This document shows positions 1 to 9,242 of a DNA stretch of 64,000 nucleotides, in pieces. This DNA is from Novosphingobium sp. (GTDB lineage: Bacteria > Pseudomonadota > Alphaproteobacteria > Sphingomonadales > Sphingomonadaceae). The position numbers were made by a program, and so were the translations under genes. How positions within the stretch are numbered: position 1 is the first letter of the stretch; every line of letters begins with the position of its first letter. The notes beneath the pieces are model-generated. The model saw nothing but the letters and a program-made list of their open reading frames with translations. It searched no databases and had not been told where the DNA came from. The stretch is taken from NCBI RefSeq assembly GCF_020852455.1, contig NZ_JADZAT010000001.1, positions 1-64,000 of the forward strand, given 5' to 3'.

Positions 1-250
1 GGAATTCAGGCGATTCAGGGCGACCGACCGCGAACACGTTACAAGATAAATCGCTGATTTTACAGAGTAGTTGGAGACGCTCTGAAATTGCCTGAGACGA
101 AAGTTATAGCGCCTCCTCCGCTACCATAATTTTTCCATCGAAATTGCTGTCTGCCGTAACGGCCATTGTTGACAAGCGGGCCATTCAAGGTCTTGCACAT
201 GATGCTTGTCGTTCACCAACCGGGCTTCCGGCTTCAAGCAGAGTTCTCGC

Positions 251-2440
251 ATGCCGCGCGTCGCAATCGTTCACGAAAACCTTGTCCGCAGCCTTGGTGA
301 AGGCGAATTTCCGGACGGACGGGCCCCTTCCGGCCCGCTCGAAAATCACGACGCGATTGAGATATTTCGGTCGCAATGCCTGTCTCGGTCGCTCGACCGG
401 ATCAGCCGACCGATGCAGGCCCGGGGCAAGGGTTTCTACACAATCGGTTCTTCGGGACACGAAGGGATGGCGGCCGTGGCGGCGGCACTGCGGCCCAGCG
501 ATATGGCTTTCCTGCATTACCGCGATGCCGCGTTCCAGATCCAGCGTTCCAGCCAGGTTCCGGGGCAATCGATAACCTGGGACATGCTGCTGTCCTTCGC
601 CTGTTCATCCGAAGATCCGATTTCGGGCGGGCGGCACAAGGTGCTGGGGTCAAGGGCGCTGAATATCCCGCCGCAGACCTCGACGATTGCCAGTCATCTG
701 CCCAAGGCGGTTGGCGCGGCCTATTCGGTCGGCCTGGCCCGGCGCCATCCGCCTGAGCATCAGGTGCTGGGCGATGATGCGATCGTGGTCTGTTCGTTCG
801 GCGATGCCTCGGCCAACCATGCGACTGCGCAAGGCGCCTTCAACGCCGCGCAGTGGACTTCCTACCAGTCATCGCCGCTGCCCTTGCTGTTCGTCTGCGA
901 GGACAATGGCATCGGCATCTCGACCAAGACCCCCAAGGGCTGGATCAACGCCACCTTCTCCAATCGTCCGGGGCTGAAATACTTCAGCTGCGACGGGCTC
1001 GACATTTACGACACGTTCCGCGTGGCGAGCGAGGCGGCAGAATACGTCCGCACCCGCCGCAAGCCGGCCTTCCTGCACCTGGGCTGCATTCGCCTTTATG
1101 GCCATGCCGGGGCCGACCTCGCGCTCAGCTATCTCTCGCGCGACGAGGTTGAGGCCGAAGAGGCGCACGATCCGCTGCTGCATTCCGCGCGGTTGCTGAT
1201 TGAGGCGGGGGCGCTGACCAAGGAACAGGCGCTCGACATCTATCTTGGCACTGAAGCGCGCGTGCAACGCGTGGCCGCAGTCGCCGAAGAGCGCCCCAGG
1301 CTGGGCACTGCGGCAGAGGTCATGGCCTCGCTGATCCCGCCCAAGCGGGCCTGCGCACCCACCAACGGGCCCGATCAGGATCAGCGCGCGGCGCTGTTCG
1401 GCGATGACCTGAAGGCTATGCAGACGCCGCAGATCATGTCGCGCCTGATCAACTGGGCACTGGCCGACCTGATGCTAGCGCATGAAGAAATTGCACTGAT
1501 GGGCGAGGATGTCGGCCGCAAGGGCGGGGTCTATGGCGTTACCCAGAAGCTCAGCAACCGATTTGGCCGGGCCCGGGTGATTGATACCCTGCTGGACGAA
1601 CAGACCATCCTGGGGCTGGCGATCGGCATGGCCCACAATGGTTTTGTGCCGATGCCGGAGATCCAGTTCCTGGCTTACCTGCACAACGCGGAAGACCAGT
1701 TGCGCGGCGAAGCGGCGACCTTGCCGTTCTTCTCCAACGGGCAATTCACCAACCCGATGGTCGTCCGGATCGCCGGGCTTGGTTACCAGAAGGGGTTCGG
1801 CGGGCACTTCCACAACGACAATTCGGTAGCGGTGCTGCGCGACATTCCCGGGCTGATCCTGGCCTGTCCGTCGAATGGCGCGGATGCGGCGATGATGCTG
1901 CGCGAATGTGTCCGGCTGGCGCGTGAGGAACAGCGCCTGGTGGTTTTCCTCGAGCCGATCGCGCTTTACCCGATGCGCGACCTGCATGAGGCCGGCGATG
2001 GCGGCTGGATGAACCTCTATCCCGAGCCTGACCAACGCATTCCGCTGGGCCAGGTCGGCCAGTACGGCAATGGGCAGGATCTGGCGATCGTGAGCTTTGC
2101 CAATGGCGCCTACATGGCCCGCCAGGCCCTGCCGAAGCTGGCAGAGAAGGGCGTGTCAGCGCGGGTGATCGACATTCGCTGGCTTTCACCGTTGCCGGGC
2201 GAGGGGATCATCGACGCGATCAAGGGGTGCAAGAACGTGCTGGTGGTGGATGAAACGCGCCGTTCGGGCGGGGTGGCCGAATCGCTGATGACACTGCTGG
2301 CCGAGGCCAAGGTCCCGTCCTTCGCGAGACTTAGTTCGGAAGACAGCTTCATCGCCACGGGGCCGGCCTATGCGGCAACGATGCCGTCAGCTGAAAGTAT
2401 CGTTGATGCGGCCCTCGCACTGGTGGGAGGCGGCCAATGA
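251..2440 (+). CDS. Fused alpha/beta E1 subunit of a thiamine-dependent 2-oxoacid dehydrogenase
   Basis: This 729-residue protein joins both E1 subunits of a branched-chain 2-oxoacid/acetoin-type dehydrogenase in one chain. The alpha-like half (about residues 30-360) contains a GDA-S-A-N-H thiamine diphosphate segment near residue 184, where GDG is the usual form. The beta-like half (about 385-729) starts with 'MGEDVGRKGG', a beta-subunit signature, and ends in a transketolase C-terminal domain. The substrate is unknown; such enzymes decarboxylate a 2-oxoacid and pass the acyl group to a lipoyl E2. No E2 or E3 gene is visible in the window. I chose ATG 251; an in-frame TTG at 206 would add 15 residues, and neither has a strong ribosome site. 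A TTGACA hexamer lies at 169-174. The stop overlaps the next gene by 4 bases, so the two are probably one operon. Confidence 0.82.
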   Translation: MPRVAIVHENLVRSLGEGEFPDGRAPSGPLENHDAIEIFRSQCLSRSLDRISRPMQARGKGFYTIGSSGHEGMAAVAAALRPSDMAFLHYRDAAFQIQRSSQVPGQSITWDMLLSFACSSEDPISGGRHKVLGSRALNIPPQTSTIASHLPKAVGAAYSVGLARRHPPEHQVLGDDAIVVCSFGDASANHATAQGAFNAAQWTSYQSSPLPLLFVCEDNGIGISTKTPKGWINATFSNRPGLKYFSCDGLDIYDTFRVASEAAEYVRTRRKPAFLHLGCIRLYGHAGADLALSYLSRDEVEAEEAHDPLLHSARLLIEAGALTKEQALDIYLGTEARVQRVAAVAEERPRLGTAAEVMASLIPPKRACAPTNGPDQDQRAALFGDDLKAMQTPQIMSRLINWALADLMLAHEEIALMGEDVGRKGGVYGVTQKLSNRFGRARVIDTLLDEQTILGLAIGMAHNGFVPMPEIQFLAYLHNAEDQLRGEAATLPFFSNGQFTNPMVVRIAGLGYQKGFGGHFHNDNSVAVLRDIPGLILACPSNGADAAMMLRECVRLAREEQRLVVFLEPIALYPMRDLHEAGDGGWMNLYPEPDQRIPLGQVGQYGNGQDLAIVSFANGAYMARQALPKLAEKGVSARVIDIRWLSPLPGEGIIDAIKGCKNVLVVDETRRSGGVAESLMTLLAEAKVPSFARLSSEDSFIATGPAYAATMPSAESIVDAALALVGGGQ

Positions 2441-3465
2441 AAAGCGCGGTCGTCATCTGCCCGGGGCGCGGCACCTACAACAAGACCGAGCTTGGCTATC
2501 TGCGGCAGCATTTCCCCAATGCAGGCATGCTTGCCGATTTCGATCGTCAGCGGAATGAGCGCGGGCAAGTTCCGGTCACTGAACTAGACGGAGCGGAGCG
2601 CTTTTCGATGGCGGTGCACACCCGCGGCGACAATGCCTCGGCACTTATCTATGCCTCGTCGCTGGGCGACTTCCTGTCGATTGACAGGAACGAGATCGAA
2701 GTGGTTGCGGTAACCGGCAATTCGATGGGCTGGTATACCGCGCTGGCCTGTGGCGGCGCGCTCTCGGCCAGCGACGGGTTCCGCGTTGCGAACACGATGG
2801 GCACGCTGATGCAGGCCTCGCTGATCGGCGGGCAGCTGGTCTATCCGTTCAGCGATGAAGAATGGAACCCGCGGCCCGCGCGCCGGGCCGAATTGCTGAC
2901 CTTGGTCAGCGAGCTGGCAGCCCGTCCGGAATGCGAGCTGTTCGTCTCGATCGAGCTGGGCGGCATGCTGGTGCTGGCCGGCAATGAGGCCGGGCTGGCC
3001 GCCTTCGAAACGGCGGTCGAGCCGGTACAACAGCGCTTTCCGATGCGGCTGGGCAACCATGCCGCTTTCCATACTCCGCTGGTCACGCCGGTGGCCGAGG
3101 CGGGCCGGGCTGAACTTCCGGCCAGCCTGTTCCGATCGCCAGACCTGCCGATGATCGACGGGCGCGGCAAGGTCTGGTGGCCGCAGGCCAGCGATCCCGC
3201 CGCGATCCATGCCTACACGCTCGATACCCAGGTGGTGCAAACCTATGACTTCACGCGCGCCATCACGGTGGCCGCGCGCGAATTCGCGCCGGACCTGTTC
3301 ATCGTGGTGGGGCCAGGCAACACTCTGGGTGGGGCGGTGGCGCAGTCGCTGGTCCAGGCGGGCTGGCTCGACATGAGGTCGAAGGCGCAGTTTGCCGCGA
3401 TCCAGCAGGAGCGTGGCCTGCTGGTCTCGATGGGCCTGCCCGAACAACGCGGGCAGGTTGCCTAG
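2437..3465 (+). CDS. FabD-like acyltransferase (malonyl-CoA:ACP transacylase family)
   Basis: This 342-residue protein has the acyltransferase fold of FabD. The nucleophile elbow is GNSMG with Ser96, and the partner His is His212 in an A-F-H-T motif. The N-terminal loop reads PGRG (Arg11), where FabD enzymes have PGQG with the oxyanion-hole Gln, so it may not be an ordinary malonyl transferase. It starts inside the stop of the fused E1 gene (ATGA overlap), which implies translational coupling and perhaps acyl transfer from the E1 product to CoA, ACP or a small acceptor. That role is inference. It ends 2 bases before the stop of the convergent methyltransferase gene. Confidence 0.75.
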   Translation: MKSAVVICPGRGTYNKTELGYLRQHFPNAGMLADFDRQRNERGQVPVTELDGAERFSMAVHTRGDNASALIYASSLGDFLSIDRNEIEVVAVTGNSMGWYTALACGGALSASDGFRVANTMGTLMQASLIGGQLVYPFSDEEWNPRPARRAELLTLVSELAARPECELFVSIELGGMLVLAGNEAGLAAFETAVEPVQQRFPMRLGNHAAFHTPLVTPVAEAGRAELPASLFRSPDLPMIDGRGKVWWPQASDPAAIHAYTLDTQVVQTYDFTRAITVAAREFAPDLFIVVGPGNTLGGAVAQSLVQAGWLDMRSKAQFAAIQQERGLLVSMGLPEQRGQVA

Positions 3466-3467
3466 GC

Positions 3468-5027
3468 TTAATAGTTCGCGTCGGGCATCTGCCCCTTGCG
3501 CCTGGCGATATAGTCCTTGAGGCCATCGAGCACACCTGGATCGAGCGCCGGATCCTCATGTTCCGCAAGGGTTTTCTTCCAGGCCGCATTGGCGCGCTGC
3601 TGGATGTCTTGCGCACCTTCGGCTTCCCACTGTTCCCAGCTGGCATAGTCGGCCAGCGGAGAGCGGTAAAAGGCGGTTTCGAAATTGGCCTGGGTATGCG
3701 CGCAGCCGAAGAAGTGCTTGCCCGGGCCGACCTCGCGGATTGCGTCCATCGCCTGGCCGTTTTCGCTCAGGTCATAGCCGTTCAGCAGGACATGCATCAT
3801 ACCCAACTGGTCGCAGTCCATCATGAACTTCTCGTACCCGGTCACCAGCCCGCCTTCGAGCCAGCCGGCCGATTGCAGCACAAAATTGGCCCCACCCAGT
3901 ACGGTAGTCTGCAAAGTTTGCGCGCTTTCGAAGGCGGCCTGGGCGTCGGCGATCTTGGACGCGCAGAGGCTGCCGCCAGTACGCGAGGGCACGCCGAGCC
4001 GGCGGGCGAGCGCCAGCAGCGCGTTCTTCATCAGGCTGGTTTCGGGCGTTCCATAGGTCGGTGCGCCGCTCTGCATCGAGAGTGTGGTGACGAAACTTCC
4101 GAAGATGACCGGGGCGCCAGGCTTGACCAATTGGAGGAAGGCCATGCCGGCCATGGCTTCGGCCAAAGTGACTGCTATAGCGCCCGCAAGACCGGTGGGC
4201 GCCATGGCACCAGCCATAATGAAAGGGGTGATCAACGTACCCTGATTGGCACGTGCGAGTACCTTCGCGGCACCCAGCATGGTGGCATCGAAGGTCAGCG
4301 GCGAGTTGCCGTTGATCACGCCCATCAGGCAGGTGTTGTTCTCACCGGTCAGCGGATCGACGAAGCGGTCGCCGAACAGGATCTGCGCCATTTCGACGCA
4401 GTCCTCGCTGCGGCTGGGCTGCGACACCGCGCTGAAGAACGGCTTGTCGGTGTGGACCGCGTTGCCCAGGAACATGTCGAAGTGGCGCTTGTTCACCGGC
4501 AGGTCGACCGGTTCGCACATCGCGGTGGCCGAGCTGTGCAGCCAGGGGCTGGCCTGGGTCAGCTTAGCGAAATTGTAGAAGTCCTCGATAGTGCCATAGC
4601 GGCGGCCCTTGTCGAGGCAGCGGACGAATGGCGGACCGGCGGTGGGGGCAAAGACCGTGCGTTTACCGCCAATGATGGTGCTGCGCGCCGGATTGCGGGC
4701 CTGGTGGGTGAATTCGCGCGGCGCATGGTCCTGGATCAGCTTGCGGCACATGCCGCGCGGCATCCGCACCAGTTCGCCGGTTACTTCCGCGCCGGCAGCC
4801 TTCCAGATTTCGAGCGCTTCGGGATCGTCGCGGAATTCGCAGCCGATCTCCGACAGGATCCGCTCGGCATTTTCCTCAATCAGGCTCAGCCCCTCTTCGT
4901 CGAGCAGTTCGACATAGGGCAACTTGCGGCTGATGAAGGGGGCGGAAGCGCTGGGGCCGGCCAGGCGCGCGGCCCGCTTGGCCTCACGCCCGCCGCGCCC
5001 ACGGGAAGGGGGGGACATGTCGTTCAT
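3468..5027 (-). CDS. MttB-family trimethylamine/betaine:corrinoid methyltransferase (paralogue 1)
   Basis: This is a 519-residue member of the trimethylamine methyltransferase (MttB) superfamily, the TIM-barrel enzymes that move a methyl group from a quaternary or tertiary amine to a Co(I) corrinoid protein. The gene is continuous with no in-frame amber codon, so it belongs to the non-pyrrolysine branch that includes glycine betaine methyltransferase MtgB. It closely resembles the third paralogue at 27972: both carry 'CEPVDLPVNKRH' and 'GYEKF.MDCDQ' segments and a similar C-terminus. The first 24 residues form an Arg/Gly-rich tail with GGR at 12-14 that recurs on other proteins of this system. 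No corrinoid gene is adjacent, so it presumably uses the corrinoid protein encoded at 34974. The substrate cannot be read from the sequence. Confidence 0.9.
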   Translation of the reverse strand: MNDMSPPSRGRGGREAKRAARLAGPSASAPFISRKLPYVELLDEEGLSLIEENAERILSEIGCEFRDDPEALEIWKAAGAEVTGELVRMPRGMCRKLIQDHAPREFTHQARNPARSTIIGGKRTVFAPTAGPPFVRCLDKGRRYGTIEDFYNFAKLTQASPWLHSSATAMCEPVDLPVNKRHFDMFLGNAVHTDKPFFSAVSQPSRSEDCVEMAQILFGDRFVDPLTGENNTCLMGVINGNSPLTFDATMLGAAKVLARANQGTLITPFIMAGAMAPTGLAGAIAVTLAEAMAGMAFLQLVKPGAPVIFGSFVTTLSMQSGAPTYGTPETSLMKNALLALARRLGVPSRTGGSLCASKIADAQAAFESAQTLQTTVLGGANFVLQSAGWLEGGLVTGYEKFMMDCDQLGMMHVLLNGYDLSENGQAMDAIREVGPGKHFFGCAHTQANFETAFYRSPLADYASWEQWEAEGAQDIQQRANAAWKKTLAEHEDPALDPGVLDGLKDYIARRKGQMPDANY

Positions 5028-5097
5028 GGCGACTGTCTATCCGAAGCTTTCGCCGCCCCAGCATGTCAAATCTTCATGCTGGCATAACCGGCAGCGC

Positions 5098-6297
5098 TCA
5101 ATGCGTTGTCACGGCAGCCTTGCTGCGATCCTTCGCCGGATCCTTGTCGAAACGCCGGGCGAGCGGCCAGGCAACCGCGATTGCGGCGACACAGGTCAGT
5201 GCCCCAAGCGGACCGATCGGGGCATAGCCGCCAAAGCCCTGCGCAATCGCTCCTGCTGCAAGCGAACCGAACGACTGGGCGAGCAGCCAGGTGCCGGTGG
5301 TCATCACCGCCAGCCGGCCGCTGCTGTCACAATCATAGGCCAGGCCCAGCAACATCGGATAGGTCAGGAACCAGCTGACGTTGTAGCCGATGAAGGCGGC
5401 GGCGAAGGCCGGAGCGGTCCCGACTGTGGTCAGCAACGCGCAGGCGATGCCGCAAGCGCCCAGCACGGTGGCCATCGGCACTGCGCGGGTCAGGCGGGTG
5501 CTGATCGCGGCCAGGCCGGCCGTGCTCAGCGCAGAGGCGAGCGTGGCAAGCGACTGGTAGCGCCCGAATTCGGTTGCAGGCACACCGATCGCGTTGGCGG
5601 TGCGCTCTATGAACGGCCACAGCGCCAGGGTCCCGAACGCAAACAGCGCCATCGCGGTCAGCACCCGCAGACCATCGGCGCCGATCGGCGGGTTTGGCTT
5701 GGAAACGTGCTCGCCAGTCAGGTCCTTGCCGCCGGGCAGCAGCAGCGACATCAACCCTAGCAAGGCAGATATACCGCCCAGCGCCAGGAACATGCCGGTC
5801 ACCCCGTGGCTTGCGCCGACTTGCGGCAGGCCCAGTGCGATAGCGGCGAACAGCACGGTCTGGAATGCGATTCCCAGCGAGATCCAGCGCGCCGGATGCT
5901 CGGTGCGGCCGGCCGCGAGGTTGACCGCCGAATTGAGAATGCCAAAGCCCAGCCCGGTGCCGATCCGTCCGGCGAACAGCAGTGCGAAATTGCCGGTCAG
6001 CGCCGAACCCGCCTGCGCCAGCACCACCAGTACGCTGGCCACCAGGGCCAGAACGCGGGCATCAAGCTGGCGCGCGCGGGGGGCGATCAGGAACATCGCC
6101 GCTGCATAGCTCAGCGTCTCGGCCATGTTCCACGCGCCCATCGCAAAGGGCGTGAACTGGTACCGGTCGATCAGCCCCCCGACCAGGTAGGTGGTGAAAT
6201 TGTTGCCCAGGTGCGCGGCGGTTGACGCCGCACCAATCCCGATAAGGGTAAACATGAACGGGCGTGAGTCTTCGCCGGAAGGTCTCGTTGCAGCCAT
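5098..6297 (-). CDS. Major facilitator superfamily transporter
   Basis: A 399-residue, highly hydrophobic protein with about 12 predicted membrane segments and the general MFS layout: a loop rich in charged residues after the first two helices and a central cytoplasmic loop near residue 195-205 ('LLLPGGKDLTGE'). It lies 70 bases upstream of, and in line with, the MttB gene at 3468, and is divergent from the gamma-butyrobetaine-dioxygenase-like gene. Import of a methylated amine or carnitine-like compound is plausible, but nothing in the sequence fixes the substrate. The start 'MAATRPSGE' leaves a short polar N-terminus before the first helix. Confidence 0.8.
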   Translation of the reverse strand: MAATRPSGEDSRPFMFTLIGIGAASTAAHLGNNFTTYLVGGLIDRYQFTPFAMGAWNMAETLSYAAAMFLIAPRARQLDARVLALVASVLVVLAQAGSALTGNFALLFAGRIGTGLGFGILNSAVNLAAGRTEHPARWISLGIAFQTVLFAAIALGLPQVGASHGVTGMFLALGGISALLGLMSLLLPGGKDLTGEHVSKPNPPIGADGLRVLTAMALFAFGTLALWPFIERTANAIGVPATEFGRYQSLATLASALSTAGLAAISTRLTRAVPMATVLGACGIACALLTTVGTAPAFAAAFIGYNVSWFLTYPMLLGLAYDCDSSGRLAVMTTGTWLLAQSFGSLAAGAIAQGFGGYAPIGPLGALTCVAAIAVAWPLARRFDKDPAKDRSKAAVTTH

Positions 6298-6435
6298 GTT
6301 TCCCCCCTCAAGTGCCGATCAGATCGCATGTTTGGCAAGGGCATGCAATTGGGGCTCCTTCGCGGTTGCCAGGTGCTGGGCACTCGGTTAGCCTTCCCGC
6401 ATGGATCGCAAGCTGAGGAACTTCAAGCCTGGGCA

Positions 6436-6455
6436 GCGTATGCGCGCGTATGCGC
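6436..6455. repeat. Perfect 10-bp tandem repeat in the promoter region of the dioxygenase gene
   Basis: GCGTATGCGC occurs twice with no spacer in the 246-base gap between the divergent MFS gene and the dioxygenase start at 6544. It could be a regulator site for either gene. An open frame runs through the gap from 6328, but its N-terminus does not resemble the dioxygenase family. Confidence 0.5.
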
Positions 6456-6543
6456 ATGGCAAGCCGCAGGCGTGGTGGCCGCCGCCGCGCGAGAAATAGC
6501 GCGTTTCGCCCCTGCCAATCCAACATCTGTACTGGAATTCCCC

Positions 6544-7662
6544 ATGGCCGCACCTCGGCTGGACCTGCGCGACAACGCGCTGGTCGTATCGTTCGCTGAC
6601 ACCGACGGTGTCACCTATCCCGCCATCTGGCTGCGCGACAACTGCCCTTCGGCTCTGCATCCCGATACTCATGAACGCGTGCTCGACCTGCTTTCGCTTG
6701 CTGAGGCGCCGAGGCTCGACGAGGCCCGGATCGAGGGCGATGCTGTGCTTCTGAGCTATGCTGACGGCCATGTAAGCCGCATGCCGCTGGCTCTGCTGGA
6801 TGCCCATCGCCCGGGCCGCCCTGCGACTGATCCAGCGGCGATCGTGCCAGAGTTGTGGCGTGCCGATCTCGGTGTTTCAGGAATTCCACGCTTTGCCGCA
6901 GAAGCTGTCATGGACAGCGATGCCGAGCTTGAGGCCTGGATGCGCGAAACGGCTCGCTTTGGTCTTTCGATCATCGATGGCCTGGCGGACTCGGCCGACG
7001 CCGGAATGGCGGTTGCCCAGCGGATCGGCTTTTTGCGGCGCACCAATTTCGGCCAGGAATTTGAAGTGATCAGCGTGCCCAAGCCCAACAATCTGGCCTA
7101 CACCGCAATTGCCCTGCCGCTGCACACTGACCTGCCCAATCAGGAGGTGCCGCCAGGATTCCAGTTCCTGCACTGTCTTGCCAATGCGGCCAAGGGCGGC
7201 GAATCGATCTTTGCTGACGGATTCATGATCGCTGAAGACCTGCGTTCGCTGGACCCGGCTGCATTCGAACTGCTCTCAACAGTGCCGATCCCGTTTCGCT
7301 TTCACGATGAGGACTATGACATCCGCGTGCGCGAACCGGTGATCATCCGCGATCGCGCCGGGGCGGTGACCGAACTACGCTACAACGCCCATATCGCCGG
7401 GGTTTTCGATATGCCGGCCGAAGTCATGCCCGAGTACTACCGGGCATATCGGGCTTTGATGACCCTTACGCGGGATGCCCGGTATCGCCTGACATTTATG
7501 CTGCAACCGGGTGAAATGGTGGTCTTCGACAATCGGCGCGCGCTGCACGGGCGCGAGGCATTCGATCCCGCGACGGGCTATCGTCACCTCCACGGTTGTT
7601 ATGTTGATCGAGGCGAATTCTTGTCGCGGCTGCGGATCCTTGCGCGCGGACCAGCGGGTTAG
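6544..7662 (+). CDS. Gamma-butyrobetaine dioxygenase-like Fe(II)/2-oxoglutarate oxygenase
   Basis: A 372-residue protein with the two-domain layout of gamma-butyrobetaine dioxygenase: an N-terminal DUF971-type domain beginning with 'IWLRDNCP' and a C-terminal TauD-like double-stranded beta helix. The iron ligands are visible as His194-Thr-Asp196 and His335, and Arg347 in G-Y-R-H is placed to bind 2-oxoglutarate. Family members hydroxylate gamma-butyrobetaine to L-carnitine, or trimethyllysine. The zinc site of the N-terminal domain is altered, with one Cys followed by His residues. I start at ATG 6544 because it gives the family length; the frame stays open upstream to 6328 without family-like sequence. 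It converges on the MttB gene at 7678. Carnitine synthesis versus breakdown cannot be decided here. Confidence 0.8.
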   Translation: MAAPRLDLRDNALVVSFADTDGVTYPAIWLRDNCPSALHPDTHERVLDLLSLAEAPRLDEARIEGDAVLLSYADGHVSRMPLALLDAHRPGRPATDPAAIVPELWRADLGVSGIPRFAAEAVMDSDAELEAWMRETARFGLSIIDGLADSADAGMAVAQRIGFLRRTNFGQEFEVISVPKPNNLAYTAIALPLHTDLPNQEVPPGFQFLHCLANAAKGGESIFADGFMIAEDLRSLDPAAFELLSTVPIPFRFHDEDYDIRVREPVIIRDRAGAVTELRYNAHIAGVFDMPAEVMPEYYRAYRALMTLTRDARYRLTFMLQPGEMVVFDNRRALHGREAFDPATGYRHLHGCYVDRGEFLSRLRILARGPAG

Positions 7663-7677
7663 CCGGAACCAGTCCGA

Positions 7678-9222
7678 TCAAGCTGCAAACGCGATGTTGA
7701 ACTTCTCGCGGATCGCTGCATCGATCGCCGGATCGATCACGCAGCGCGCCTCACGCAGGATCGCGCCCATGCGGGCCCGGGCACCATCCAGCAGCATCGG
7801 CTTCTGCGCCTCGTTCCATTCCTTGGGGCTCATCCGGTTGCCGACCGTGGGATAGACGTAGTCGGTCTGCATCAGGCTCATCGTCTGCTCAGAGCCGAGG
7901 TAGTGACCGGGACCGCCCAGGCAAACTGCCTTCATCACGTCCAGATCCATCTTGTCCTCGGTCACCTCGATCCCGCGCACCGCGCGCTGGGCCTGGCCCA
8001 GGATATCGTCGCCCAGGATCAGGCTCTCGAACGAGAAGCCCAGTAGCGAGGCCTGCATGCCTACCGATTCATAGACCATGTTGAGGCCCGCCAAGCCCGC
8101 CATGACGTTGATGATGCCCTGTTCCCAGCCGCACTGCATATCGGGCAGCTTGCTGTCGGTCATCCCGCCGGCGGCTCCGCCGGGCAGGCCGTAGAAGCGG
8201 TGCATCTGCGCGCAGCCAGCAGTCAGCAGGCCCTGTTCGGCGCTGCCGCCGGACATGGAACCGGTGCGCAGGTCCGAAACGAACGGCCAGGTGCCGAAAA
8301 TCGCCGGGGCGCCGGGCTGGATTGCATTGACATAGACCACGCCCGCCAGACACTCGGCCACCGCCTGGGTGATCGCCAGCGCGATTGAGGCGGGGGCAGT
8401 GGCCCCGGCCTGTCCGGCTGAAAGCAGCAGCATCGGCATACCGGCGCGGACGCAGGCTTCCATCGTGATGCAGCTTTCCTCGGCGAACTTCATCGGCGGG
8501 ACCACGAAGCAGTTCGAATTGGAAACGAACGGGCGCGCGCGCCATTCGGCTTCGCCGCCGGCGACCATGTGCAGCATCTCGAAGCCCGGAGCGACGCTGA
8601 TCGGATCGGAGAACGAAGTGCCGACGTGCTTGGTGGTGCCGGACAGGCACGCGTAGAGCGTGTTCATGTCCATATCGACCAGGTCCGTCACATCGCGGCA
8701 GACCATCATCCGCTGGAAGAAATGGACGTTGTCGAGATTGTCGACGATCTTGGCGGCGTCGTAGAGGTCCTTCGAGGTTGAATCGCGATAGTCGTTGGTT
8801 TCAAGGTCAACCACGTGGACGGCAGCACCGGCGGTGCCGAAATGGACCTTGCTGCCCGACAGGTGCATGTCATGCTTGGGATCGCGGGCGAACAGCGTGA
8901 TATCGCGCGCGGCAATCGCCAGCATGTCTTCCACCAATGCGCGCGGGAAGCGGATCCGGCCATCATCGCCCAGGATCGCCCCGGCACCGGTCAGGATCTC
9001 AACGCCTGAAGCTGGCGCATTGGCCAGCCCGATCTGCTCCAGCGCATCAAGCGCACCCTGGTGGATGCGCTGCACCCCGGCATCGGTCAGCGGCTTGTAC
9101 CAGCCGCCTTCCAGGCCCGGACGGATCGGGCGCAGATCTTCAGCGAGTGGGGCGGCGCGGAGCGCTTGGCGGGCGGCACGGCCGCCCGCACGGCGAGAGG
9201 GGGACGCAGTTTGATCGTTCAT
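7678..9222 (-). CDS. MttB-family betaine/trimethylamine:corrinoid methyltransferase (paralogue 2)
   Basis: A 514-residue MttB-superfamily protein, clearly more divergent than the paralogues at 3468 and 27972, with which it shares little outside the barrel core ('GGMTDSKLPD' and 'GGPGHYLG' are family landmarks). No amber codon interrupts it, so it is not pyrrolysine dependent. It follows the formate-THF ligase gene by 20 bases and lies downstream of the choline/betaine genes, which makes glycine betaine a reasonable substrate guess. The N-terminus has an Arg-rich tail with GGR at residues 13-15, like the other paralogues. It needs a separate corrinoid protein; the only candidate in the window is at 34974. 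Confidence 0.9.
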   Translation of the reverse strand: MNDQTASPSRRAGGRAARQALRAAPLAEDLRPIRPGLEGGWYKPLTDAGVQRIHQGALDALEQIGLANAPASGVEILTGAGAILGDDGRIRFPRALVEDMLAIAARDITLFARDPKHDMHLSGSKVHFGTAGAAVHVVDLETNDYRDSTSKDLYDAAKIVDNLDNVHFFQRMMVCRDVTDLVDMDMNTLYACLSGTTKHVGTSFSDPISVAPGFEMLHMVAGGEAEWRARPFVSNSNCFVVPPMKFAEESCITMEACVRAGMPMLLLSAGQAGATAPASIALAITQAVAECLAGVVYVNAIQPGAPAIFGTWPFVSDLRTGSMSGGSAEQGLLTAGCAQMHRFYGLPGGAAGGMTDSKLPDMQCGWEQGIINVMAGLAGLNMVYESVGMQASLLGFSFESLILGDDILGQAQRAVRGIEVTEDKMDLDVMKAVCLGGPGHYLGSEQTMSLMQTDYVYPTVGNRMSPKEWNEAQKPMLLDGARARMGAILREARCVIDPAIDAAIREKFNIAFAA

Positions 9223-9242
9223 TCAGGTCCCCCACTCATTCC

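Noticed and set aside
3558..5087. Long plus-strand open frame (509 codons) opposite the first MttB gene
   Set aside because: It is an antisense shadow produced by GC-rich codon use; the minus-strand frame is a clear MttB protein and the plus-strand product matches no family.
6328..6543. Upstream extension of the dioxygenase frame by 72 residues
   Set aside because: The extra sequence does not resemble the family N-terminus; ATG 6544 gives the expected length and first domain.
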